Source: Syntrophomonadaceae bacterium
Lineage (GTDB): Bacteria; Bacillota_D; Dethiobacteria; DTU022
Reading direction: 5' to 3'
Length of the DNA stretch: 5,998 nucleotides
Assembly (NCBI GenBank): GCA_003562605.1
Contig: PWUG01000433.1
Coordinates: forward strand, 1-5,998
Shown here: positions 1 through 5,966 of the stretch, piece by piece
How the letters are laid out: the number at the start of each line of letters is the position of its first letter
Numbering within the stretch: position 1 is the stretch's first letter
Notes under the pieces: model-generated
Told to the model about the DNA's origin: nothing
Databases searched by the model: none
The model's input: the letters and a program-made list of their open reading frames with translations, nothing else
Program-made: the position numbers and the translations under genes

Positions 1-211
1 TGCCGATGCTGGGGTACATATTGACGTAAAGTGCATTCTGAGCCAGGAAACGGCTATAAGCTTCCATAGCTAAGGTATGGGCATCTCTGCCCGGGTCATA
101 AAGGCCTGATAGAACCTTCCCTGTTCTCCAGTTAACATCGCTTTCGGCAAATAAGTTTAAATCTTCTAATACAGCATCCTGAGAAACGCCTTTTGGCTGC
201 AGTGCCCCCAC
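1..211 (-). CDS. PLP-dependent lyase/decarboxylase, sphingosine-1-phosphate lyase-like (N-terminal part, runs off the left edge)
   Basis: The first 70 codons of a leftward gene are visible; the rest lies beyond the window. The translation opens MGALQPKGVSQDAVLEDL and continues with D25, W28, G31, S35-G36 and Y38, then A51-Y52, F55, N59 and P67. This order matches the N-terminal region of sphingosine-1-phosphate lyases and related group II pyridoxal-phosphate decarboxylases, where a 'LP..G' start is followed by 'D..W..G..SG.VY', 'AY..F...N' and a 'P' before the cofactor domain. Family members cleave a phosphorylated long-chain base into a fatty aldehyde and phosphoethanolamine, or decarboxylate amino acids. 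The PLP-binding lysine is outside the window, so the reaction is unproven. The GTG start was chosen because an AAAGGGGAG site lies six bases upstream and no in-frame ATG precedes it before a stop. It follows glpD on the same strand after 172 bases. Confidence 0.72.
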   Translation of the reverse strand, partial: MGALQPKGVSQDAVLEDLNLFAESDVNWRTGKVLSGLYDPGRDAHTLAMEAYSRFLAQNALYVNMYPSIG

Positions 212-383
212 CGGTTTCTCCCCTTTACATACATTTCTTAAATTACTACAACAATTTTAATTAATTTCGCCGTTAAAATATTTATCCCTGTCTGCATTTC
301 AAAGAAAAGATTTTCAACGACAGGTAATGTTTTTGGTGCATGGCGAAAAGAAATCTCATCAACTGTAGGTTGTGGTTTTCAAC
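212..383. other. Intergenic region between glpD and the lyase gene
   Basis: This 172-base AT-rich gap lies between two leftward genes. It holds the ribosome binding site of the lyase gene and a weak CAAC-CTACA-GTTG hairpin (360-372, minus strand) just after the glpD stop, followed by the T-rich stretch ATTTCTTTTC, which could be a poor terminator. The octamer TTTTCAAC occurs twice (311-318 and 376-383). I see no convincing promoter; a minus-strand TAAAAT near 252-257 has no clear -35 partner. Whether the lyase is read through from glpD cannot be decided. Confidence 0.4.
218..226 (-). promoter_or_regulatory. Ribosome binding site for the S1P-lyase-like gene
   Basis: On the minus strand this reads AAAGGGGAG, followed by six bases and then GTG. 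It decides the start of the partial lyase gene: upstream in the same frame there is no ATG before a TAA stop, and other-frame ATGs nearby run quickly into stops. Confidence 0.7.
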
Positions 384-2093
384 CTATTCCCTGAGGAAGC
401 GAACATTATTTTCGACATAGTCGAGATATTCTTTGACTTCGGCTGCCTTTACTTCTTTACCCCAGCCGTAGTAAGATGCCATGATTTCGGAAACAGCTTC
501 AGCCAGTTTTGGCTGCTTGTAATGCCAGATCATCCACTGCGCTTCTGTTCTGCGACAGAGGATATCGATCAGCTTCGGGGCGTTTTCATGTTCCAGGATG
601 TAATTAATCTCGGCCTCGCAGTGGTGGTACCCCTCCAGCAGTGGAAGCCCTATTTCCGGGTCTTCTTTAATATTCCTGAGAATCTCTAAGCTTCCCTTCC
701 CGAACTGGGTGTATAAATAATCAAGCTGATCGGGATGTACTGCATTGATCAAGTCCTCATCCGCAATAATCCGGTCGAATTCTTCTCTTCTCATGCCGAT
801 CTTAAAAGGCTGTCTGGAAATACCGCGCTTGTTGTATTCTGGTCTGGAAAAATAGTCCAGGTGCTTGTGCTCTACCAGGTAAAATAGCAAATCTTCAGCC
901 ATGAGCCTGTAAGTGGTTGATTTGCCTCCGGCAATCGCGACAATCCCGTCTCTCGTCTGGAAGATTTCATGTTTACGCGAAACATCAGACTCATGCTCGG
1001 CACCTTCCTGCCTGATTAGTGGCCTGATCCCGGCGTAGGTACTGATTATATCGTTATAGGTAAGCATGGCGTGTGGAAACATTCTATTTACCGTGCGGAG
1101 CAGGTAATCGCAGTCATCTTTATTGCACCAGGGCTCGTCCAGGTTTATCGACTCCGGATAATAAGCAGTGTCCGTTGTACCGATAATTGAAACCCGCCCT
1201 CTTTTTATAACAAAGAAAAATCTTTCATCATCGAATGAAATCAGGCTGACAGCATTATTATTGCCCAGCCGTTCGTTGGGAACGACCAGGTGTACGCCCT
1301 TGGTTGGGTAAATTCTTTGTTCATCGTATTCTGCGGCGGCAAGTGCCTCGTCGGTCCAGATGCCGGCTGCCGATATAACGCATTTACCCCTGACCTGAAA
1401 GCTGGTCCCGCTAAAATTGTCTTTTACTGATACACCCCGGACCTTACCTGCAGAATCTTTGATAAAACCCTCGGCCCGGGCGTAGTTTATTGCAACAGAT
1501 TCTCCTTCAGCGTAAGCGAGGCTTTCTTTTATGGTCTCCAAGGTTACACGCGCATCATCACAGTTGGTGTCGTAATAGAAGCCGGCCAGGACCATCTTTC
1601 CCAGTTCAGGCTCCTCAATCGCTATTGCAGGTTCGAGCTCCTCGACATATTTTGCCCTGAAAATCTTAGATTTACGGTAGTTCTTATATTCGCTGAACCA
1701 ATCCGACATAATGTCATAAAGCTTAACTGCAAGCCAAACCATTACAGGTTTAGCTTTACCACTTTCATAAGCAGGGTAAATAAAACCCAGAGGCCTGACC
1801 AGGTTTGGCAGGTGGTTTCGCAGCCAGTTTCTTTCACTGGTCGACTCCCTTACAAGCCCAAATTCACGGGAAGCGAGGTATCTCATTCCTCCGTGAAACA
1901 TTTTTGATGACCTTGATGAAGTACCGAAGGCGAAATCATTTTTATCGAGCAAACAGAAAGATAGCCCACGCAGGGCGCATTCACGAGCTATGCCCGCTCC
2001 GGTAATTCCGCCGCCGATGATGATCAGGTCAAACTGCCTGTCCCGGGCAGTTTCAATCTCGGCATTTCGGGTTTTGGCACTCCATAAACGCAT
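384..2093 (-). CDS. glpD: FAD-dependent glycerol-3-phosphate dehydrogenase (GlpD type)
   Basis: The 569-residue protein should oxidise sn-glycerol 3-phosphate to dihydroxyacetone phosphate at the inner face of the membrane, passing electrons through FAD to quinone. Residues 22-34 form the dinucleotide-binding fold with GGGITGAG at 27-34. GTSSRSSKMFHGGMRYL (57-73) is the family signature around the flavin and substrate. YAGIRPL (Arg357) and GGKSTTYR (389-396, Lys391) match the substrate-phosphate region; I align them from memory with Arg317 and Lys354 of E. coli GlpD. About 170 further residues form the usual helical C-terminal domain. Length is close to the B. subtilis enzyme (about 555), which also has a short N-terminal extension before the FAD fold. 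The ATG has a GAGGGTGA site seven bases upstream. No glpK or glpF is in view. The three-subunit anaerobic GlpABC type is less likely, since no partner genes are adjacent. Confidence 0.93.
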   Translation of the reverse strand: MRLWSAKTRNAEIETARDRQFDLIIIGGGITGAGIARECALRGLSFCLLDKNDFAFGTSSRSSKMFHGGMRYLASREFGLVRESTSERNWLRNHLPNLVRPLGFIYPAYESGKAKPVMVWLAVKLYDIMSDWFSEYKNYRKSKIFRAKYVEELEPAIAIEEPELGKMVLAGFYYDTNCDDARVTLETIKESLAYAEGESVAINYARAEGFIKDSAGKVRGVSVKDNFSGTSFQVRGKCVISAAGIWTDEALAAAEYDEQRIYPTKGVHLVVPNERLGNNNAVSLISFDDERFFFVIKRGRVSIIGTTDTAYYPESINLDEPWCNKDDCDYLLRTVNRMFPHAMLTYNDIISTYAGIRPLIRQEGAEHESDVSRKHEIFQTRDGIVAIAGGKSTTYRLMAEDLLFYLVEHKHLDYFSRPEYNKRGISRQPFKIGMRREEFDRIIADEDLINAVHPDQLDYLYTQFGKGSLEILRNIKEDPEIGLPLLEGYHHCEAEINYILEHENAPKLIDILCRRTEAQWMIWHYKQPKLAEAVSEIMASYYGWGKEVKAAEVKEYLDYVENNVRFLRE

Positions 2094-2135
2094 AATATTA
2101 TCACCCTCGACGATTTTTGACTAATTTCCCTGACA

Positions 2136-2163
2136 TGTATAGCTTGATACAATTTTACATCAA
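2136..2163 (-). promoter_or_regulatory. Candidate sigma-A-type promoter of glpD
   Basis: On the minus strand TTGATG (2163-2158) is followed after 16 bases by TATACA (2141-2136). Each box matches four of six consensus bases. This would give a leader of roughly 35 bases to the glpD ATG. It overlaps the 2144-2163 dyad, an arrangement typical of an operator that blocks polymerase. It was found by eye only. Confidence 0.35.
2144..2163. promoter_or_regulatory. Imperfect 20-bp dyad, candidate operator for glpD
   Basis: The arms TTGAT and ATCAA are exact inverted repeats ten bases apart, and overall seven of ten positions per half pair. It covers the -35 box and spacer of the candidate glpD promoter. 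The cognate regulator is not in the window and I do not recognise the motif. Confidence 0.35.
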
Positions 2164-2212
2164 ATGAGTTAAAGTTCCTATACCCTATAGGCCATTGCAT
2201 TCCATCATTTGA
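2160..2212. repeat. Nested inverted repeats in the divergent control region
   Basis: An exact 8-bp inverted repeat, TCAAATGA (2160-2167) and TCATTTGA (2205-2212), brackets a second exact palindrome, CCTATA-CCC-TATAGG (2177-2191). The two symmetries share nearly the same centre (about 2186 and 2184). A related box, CCTATTGG, sits inside CACCTATTGGTG at 2221-2232. Nested, co-centred symmetry between divergent genes suggests protein binding sites, though AT-rich sequence gives some such repeats by chance. Confidence 0.4.
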
Positions 2213-2242
2213 GAATTTTTCACCTATTGGTGCTAATATCTC

Positions 2243-2272
2243 TTGTACAAATTAAAACCGGGTAAATTATAT
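2243..2272 (+). promoter_or_regulatory. Candidate promoter for the rightward genes
   Basis: TTGTAC (2243-2248) is followed after 18 bases by TTATAT (2267-2272). The -35 box is part of the perfect palindrome TTGTACAA (2243-2250). If used, it leaves a leader of nearly 100 bases before the aldolase start, carrying the palindromes at 2315-2336. The match is modest and by eye. Confidence 0.3.
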
Positions 2273-2314
2273 AAAGGCAGAAATCCTTTTTCCGGATAAC
2301 CTCCACAAAGGCTC

Positions 2315-2338
2315 ACTGATCAGTTAAACTATAGTTAA
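2315..2338. promoter_or_regulatory. Twin 10-bp palindromes ahead of the aldolase gene
   Basis: ACTGATCAGT (2315-2324) and AACTATAGTT (2327-2336) are both perfect palindromes with centres 12 bases apart. AGTTAA recurs 11 bases apart (2322-2327, 2333-2338), so the region is also a degenerate tandem repeat. Spacing near one helical turn fits two operator sites bound on one DNA face, about 36 bases before the aldolase start. Alternatively it folds as mRNA structure. Confidence 0.35.
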
Positions 2339-2360
2339 TGATTGCATTTTTCAGAAGACC

Positions 2361-2366
2361 GGGTGG
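2361..2366 (+). promoter_or_regulatory. Ribosome binding site deciding the aldolase start
   Basis: GGGTGG ends eight bases before the ATG at 2375. The more distal in-frame candidates, TTG at 2342 and GTG at 2363, have no recognisable site at the right distance, so the ATG is preferred. The match to the consensus is only moderate. Confidence 0.4.
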
Positions 2367-2374
2367 AATGTTGG

Positions 2375-3637
2375 ATGGATATTTTAAAAGCAAAAAATAT
2401 TGTTATTCAGGCTGGAAAAAGTCTTATTGAGACTGGGCTGATTGCCCGCACCTGGGGCAATGTCAGCTACCGGATTAATGAAGAACAGTATGTCATTACT
2501 CCCAGTGGAAGAGCCTATGAGACACTGACGCCGGATGAAATTGTTACGGTAAATATTGAAGACTGCAGCTACGAGGGCGATATAGAACCGTCTTCCGAGA
2601 AGGGTGTCCACTCTGAAGTTTATAAGCAGCGAAAAGATGTTAACTTTGTGATCCATACCCACCAGCCATATGCTTCGGCAGTAAGCCCGCTTAAAATCGA
2701 TATCGATATTTCGGATCCTGTTGCAAAAGCCCTGATCGGCAACAAGGCTGTTTCTGTCCCTTACGGCTTATCCGGAACAAAGAAACTAAGAAATAATGTT
2801 GCCCGGGTAATTTCTCAGTCAAAGGGGAATGCTTACCTGATGGTTTCGCATGGTGCGCTGTGCCTGGGAAAGGACAGTGACGAAGCTTTCCGTGTGGCGG
2901 CTCTACTGGAGCAAGTATGCGCGGATTTTATTAACCGCCGTTATCTTGAAGTGAGTGGCAAGGAAAATGTTGATCCTGTAGAGTTGAGGAACTACTTCGT
3001 GAAAGAGCAAGCTGGAAGCCATGCCTCTGAGGGCGTTAGTATGTACAAAAAATACTACAACAGCGAAAGAATTAACGGCGGTTTTAAACTCTACCTCGAT
3101 CCAACCGAAGAAAATCCCTTTTCCGAAGGTAGTGGGCGTATGCTCAAGATCAGCCTTGATAAAGCATCGCCTGAAACAAGAGGAGAAAAACTTTCACCGG
3201 GTGCAGAAATCCATCGGGCGATCTACTTAAGATTTGAAGAGGTACAGGCTGTTATCCATGCCGTTTCTCCTGATATTTTTACCGTTTCCCAAACCGGGAA
3301 AACAGTCTACCCGCTGCTGGACGATTTTGCCCAGATTATCGGCACCAGTGTACGGTCAATAGATACCGGCCCCCTCGGTGATCCTGACAGGATAGCTTCA
3401 GAAATTAGCCGAAAAATGAAAGGTCGCAGCGCAGTAATGCTCAAAGGTAACGGGGCCCTTTGCGGCGGACCAAACCAAAAAGATGCCGCTGCGGCAGTAT
3501 TGGTCATGGAGAAAAACTGCAAAGCGGTCATCGTCTCCGGCCTTTTTGGGGAGGGTAAACCGATCAATACCCTTGAATGCATGCTTATGCGCCATATCTA
3601 CCTGAAACGCTATTCTAAAAAAGTTACCTTGAAATGA
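2375..3637 (+). CDS. Tandem-domain class II aldolase/adducin protein, second domain degenerate
   Basis: The 420-residue protein holds two class II aldolase (FucA/AraD/adducin) folds, whereas classic members have one of about 215 residues. Domain one (about 1-195) carries GNVS (28-31), TPSG (42-45), PSSE with the catalytic Glu75, HTH with zinc ligands His94 and His96, and His159 in SHGAL. These sit almost exactly where FucA has Glu73, His92, His94 and His155, so it should be a zinc-dependent aldolase cleaving a phosphorylated or related polyol. Domain two (about 235-410) keeps the fold pattern but has Gly276, Val297 and Asn359 where Glu and two His are expected; only His295 remains. It is probably structural or binding. 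The substrate is unknown. The ATG was chosen because GGGTGG lies eight bases upstream; an in-frame TTG at 2342 would add 11 atypical residues. It is first in the rightward gene set. Confidence 0.85.
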   Translation: MDILKAKNIVIQAGKSLIETGLIARTWGNVSYRINEEQYVITPSGRAYETLTPDEIVTVNIEDCSYEGDIEPSSEKGVHSEVYKQRKDVNFVIHTHQPYASAVSPLKIDIDISDPVAKALIGNKAVSVPYGLSGTKKLRNNVARVISQSKGNAYLMVSHGALCLGKDSDEAFRVAALLEQVCADFINRRYLEVSGKENVDPVELRNYFVKEQAGSHASEGVSMYKKYYNSERINGGFKLYLDPTEENPFSEGSGRMLKISLDKASPETRGEKLSPGAEIHRAIYLRFEEVQAVIHAVSPDIFTVSQTGKTVYPLLDDFAQIIGTSVRSIDTGPLGDPDRIASEISRKMKGRSAVMLKGNGALCGGPNQKDAAAAVLVMEKNCKAVIVSGLFGEGKPINTLECMLMRHIYLKRYSKKVTLK

Positions 3638-3679
3638 ATCTCACATCAACAAGTTCACCAAAAGAGGACAAATTCACAC

Positions 3680-3687
3680 AGGAGGTG
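3680..3687 (+). promoter_or_regulatory. Strong ribosome binding site of the crotonase gene
   Basis: AGGAGGTG is a full match to the 16S rRNA tail. It lies eight bases before TTG at 3696 and only two before TTG at 3690, which favours the inner TTG. Its strength probably offsets the weak start codon. Confidence 0.75.
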
Positions 3688-3695
3688 TTTTGTAC

Positions 3696-4478
3696 TTGAG
3701 TAAAATAACTGTCGAAGAAAAAGGACATGTTTTGCTCATCGGCATCAACCGGCCCGACAAGATGAACGCTTTCGATTTGGACATGTATATGCAGTTGGCA
3801 GAGGCATTGGGAAAACTACATTTGACCCATGAGCTTCGCTGTGGAATGATCTTCGCCCATGGAAAACACTTTACTTCAGGGTTGGACTTGGCCAGGTGGG
3901 TAGAGGTTTTCAGCTCCGGCAGCTTTCCCGAATTAACTGAAGGGCTTTGCGATCCTTTAGGGCTTGATGAAAACAGGAAGGTGGGCAAACCCCTGGTAAT
4001 GGCTATCCAGGGTATTTGTTATACTATCGGTCTTGAATTAATGCTGGCTACAGATATCCGCATTGCCGCTTCAGATGCCCGTTTCGGTCAGATTGAGATA
4101 AAACGGGGCATCTACCCGGTTGGTGGTGCTACAGTGCGCCTGCACGAAGAAATTGGTTGGGGAAATGCCATGCGCTACCTGCTGACAGGAGACGAAATAT
4201 CAGCTGAAGAAGCATACCGGATGGGCCTGGTCCAGGAGGTAACCCCTCCCGGAGAACAGTATGACCGCGCCCTGGCCATTGCTGAAACAATATCCGAACA
4301 GGCCCCACTCGGCGTTCAGGCATCCCTTTTTTCCGCCAGGCTGGCCCGCTCCGAAGGTCATATAAAGGCCGTTCCGCGACTGCTCCCGGATCTCCAGCCG
4401 ATCATGGACAGCGAGGATGTTAAAGAAGGGGTCCAGTCATTCCTGGAAAGGCGTAAAGCCCGGTTTAAAGGGCTCTAG
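3696..4478 (+). CDS. Enoyl-CoA hydratase/isomerase family (crotonase fold)
   Basis: The protein has 260 residues, the usual size for a single crotonase domain. NRPDKMNAF (18-26) is the typical early motif. FTSGLDL (59-65) gives the first oxyanion-hole segment and acyl-CoA site, and GICYTIGLELMLATD (106-120) the second. Glu114 and Glu134 (in GQIEIKRGIYPVGG) occupy the positions of the two catalytic glutamates of enoyl-CoA hydratase, so hydration of a 2-enoyl-CoA is feasible, though many crotonase relatives with both acids do other reactions. The WGNAMRYLLTGDEISAEEA stretch and the IG in place of the common GG resemble a subgroup annotated only as 'crotonase/enoyl-CoA hydratase family'. The acyl-CoA substrate is unknown. 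TTG at 3696 gives the typical start MSKITV with good spacing; TTG at 3690 would add two residues. It lies 58 bases after the aldolase gene, so it is likely co-transcribed. Confidence 0.88.
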   Translation: MSKITVEEKGHVLLIGINRPDKMNAFDLDMYMQLAEALGKLHLTHELRCGMIFAHGKHFTSGLDLARWVEVFSSGSFPELTEGLCDPLGLDENRKVGKPLVMAIQGICYTIGLELMLATDIRIAASDARFGQIEIKRGIYPVGGATVRLHEEIGWGNAMRYLLTGDEISAEEAYRMGLVQEVTPPGEQYDRALAIAETISEQAPLGVQASLFSARLARSEGHIKAVPRLLPDLQPIMDSEDVKEGVQSFLERRKARFKGL

Positions 4479-4576
4479 TTGCAAACTCAAACCTTCTGTT
4501 TGATTTCAGCAGCTATGATCTGCCCCTTTTAAGTGTTAAAATGTTGTTTAACCTCTACTATGTAAGGTGAACTGGA
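4479..4576. other. Intergenic region between crotonase and fxsA with two hairpins
   Basis: A TCAAAC-CTTCT-GTTTGA hairpin (4487-4503) follows the crotonase stop but lacks a clear T-run, so it is a poor terminator candidate. A second exact inverted repeat, GTTAAA-ATGTTG-TTTAAC (4535-4552), lies before fxsA. The fxsA ribosome site AAGGTGA is at 4564-4570. A TACTAT (4556-4561) could be a -10 box, but no good -35 box precedes it and it falls very close to the gene. Confidence 0.35.
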
Positions 4577-4966
4577 ATGCTAAAGTTATTGCTGCTCTTT
4601 ACACTGCTTCCTCTAATCGAAATATGGATCCTGATCGAGTTGGGTGGGATTATCGGCTCCTGGCTGACAATACTGCTGATAGCTTCAACAGGTTTTATCG
4701 GGGTCTTTTTGGCCAGGTCCCAGGGATTTGCGGTGCTCCATAAAATGCAAAGGGATTTGGGAGAAGGGATAGTCCCCGCTGAGCAGCTGTTCGACGGGGC
4801 CTGCATCCTGGTAGGCGGAGCCCTGTTACTGACCCCGGGCCTGCTTACTGATTTATTCGGTTTCTCGCTGCTCTTGCCTTTTAGCAGGATTTTATATAAA
4901 AAAGCAGCTTATAAATATTTATTCCGTCGCCGTGAGGAAGGCACCCTTCACATATGGTGGCGATAG
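4577..4966 (+). CDS. fxsA: FxsA family membrane protein
   Basis: The 129-residue protein is typical in length and pattern for FxsA, a small polytopic membrane protein of unknown biochemical role. In E. coli, overproduced FxsA relieves F-plasmid exclusion of phage T7. Hydrophobic segments lie at about 2-22 (with the family's PLIEI at 12-16), 25-46 and 75-100, the last including LLLTPGLLTDLFGF (83-96), the most conserved part of the family. A polar stretch with Arg47-Gln49 and residues 55-70 separates segments two and three, and the basic tail (RILYKK, FRRR) should be cytoplasmic. The ATG has AAGGTGA six bases upstream. FxsA is common as a singleton housekeeping gene, so its place next to the hydrolase gene need not imply a shared pathway. 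Confidence 0.9.
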   Translation: MLKLLLLFTLLPLIEIWILIELGGIIGSWLTILLIASTGFIGVFLARSQGFAVLHKMQRDLGEGIVPAEQLFDGACILVGGALLLTPGLLTDLFGFSLLLPFSRILYKKAAYKYLFRRREEGTLHIWWR

Positions 4967-4994
4967 CTATTTATTGCTTTGAAGGAGGATTGCA

Positions 4995-5966
4995 ATGAAC
5001 TTTCGAATCGTGGAGAGAGTTTTTTCAGAAGATGAAACATGTCCGACTATTATGCTGGCCAATATTTACGGGTCTCCTGACGTTGGCGAAAATTTAAAAA
5101 AAATGGAACAGATCATTGATTTAGCCCATCAGAAAAAAGTAAATATCTTAATATTCCCGGAGCTCAGTGTAACAGGATATATATGGAAATCTAAAGATCC
5201 AACCGAAATCAGGGAGCTGCTTGCTGATGGTGAAAACAACAAAATCAAAAGCTGGCTTGATAATGTAAAAGAGAGCCTTACTGAAGGGGAAGGCGGGCTC
5301 GAATATATATTTTACGGCAATGTCCGGGAGAAGGACGGTAATTATTATAACTGTAATTTTATTTTAAACCGGGGCATAGATTATATGGAGGAAGCTTATA
5401 TTTACGGAAAGGTTTTTTTAACACCTGTTGAGCGTCCTTACTTTAAGCCGGGAACTGATAAGCGCCTCAGTATCGATACGAAATGGGGCCGCTTTGGCTT
5501 CCTGGTTTGCTACGACCTCTGCTTTGTTGAACTGGCCCGTCAATATGCCTTTGTTGACGAAGTAGATGCAATCGTTACGATGGCAGCCTGGCATTCAGAA
5601 GCTGTAAGAGAGTATGCCCATATGAATACCCGCACTGATCATTATTACGGCTTTCTCTGGGATTTGATGAATGCCTCCAAGGCTGCTTATAACCAGGTTT
5701 GGAGCCTGGGTACAAACTTTGTCGGCTTGCATGAAATGAGCCGGGAATACTTTTGGGGAGGCAGCGGGGTTTGGGCCCCGTCAGGTATGAAGTTGCTGCA
5801 GGCCTCGAATATTAACGAGGAACTGCTTATTGTCAGGAACCTGGACATTAAGGGGCAGCGGGACAAAGAGCAGGATGATTTTAATTATCGTATCGACTTC
5901 CATGAATTCTACCGCCACATGAAACACCCGGAAGACTGTATCCACTACGTGGAGGAATTGGAATAG
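4995..5966 (+). CDS. Carbon-nitrogen hydrolase (nitrilase superfamily)
   Basis: This 323-residue cytoplasmic enzyme should hydrolyse a non-peptide C-N bond in an amide, carbamoyl or nitrile compound through a thioester with cysteine. The nitrilase-fold residues are all present: Glu56 in FPELSVTGY, Lys139 in YGKVFL, Glu146 in PVERPYF and Cys172 in FLVCYDLCF, at normal spacings. Residues about 18-270 cover the fold, ending with a VWAPSG segment; the polar C-terminal tail (285-323) is rich in His, Asp and Glu. The stretch after the nucleophile (about 195-235) is rich in aromatic residues and less typical of well-known branches such as NIT1/NIT2 or beta-ureidopropionase. I cannot assign a substrate. 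AAGGAGG lies six bases before the ATG, an excellent site. The gap to fxsA is 28 bases, so both are probably on one transcript. Confidence 0.9.
   Translation: MNFRIVERVFSEDETCPTIMLANIYGSPDVGENLKKMEQIIDLAHQKKVNILIFPELSVTGYIWKSKDPTEIRELLADGENNKIKSWLDNVKESLTEGEGGLEYIFYGNVREKDGNYYNCNFILNRGIDYMEEAYIYGKVFLTPVERPYFKPGTDKRLSIDTKWGRFGFLVCYDLCFVELARQYAFVDEVDAIVTMAAWHSEAVREYAHMNTRTDHYYGFLWDLMNASKAAYNQVWSLGTNFVGLHEMSREYFWGGSGVWAPSGMKLLQASNINEELLIVRNLDIKGQRDKEQDDFNYRIDFHEFYRHMKHPEDCIHYVEELE

Noticed and set aside
372..689. Open frame of 105 codons on the plus strand over the end of glpD
   Set aside because: It is fully antisense to the conserved C-terminal domain of glpD, has no ribosome binding site and no recognisable protein features.
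2273..2291. AAAGG/CCTTT hairpin followed by T residues, considered as an attenuator
   Set aside because: The stem has only five pairs, mostly A-T at one end, and the T-run overlaps the stem itself; no competing structure is evident.
2094..2374. Riboswitch or T-box in the divergent region
   Set aside because: No conserved T-box sequence, no long paired stems and no recognisable aptamer core were seen; the symmetries are short DNA-type palindromes.
2338..2430. Short plus-strand frame of about 30 codons starting ATG at 2338, overlapping the aldolase start, considered as a leader peptide
   Set aside because: There is no ribosome binding site before the ATG and the peptide shows no regulatory codon run.
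3307..3582. Overlapping minus-strand open frames (91 and 65 codons) inside the aldolase gene
   Set aside because: They lie opposite a well-supported coding frame and encode low-complexity Ser/Pro/Arg-rich sequence typical of antisense shadows.
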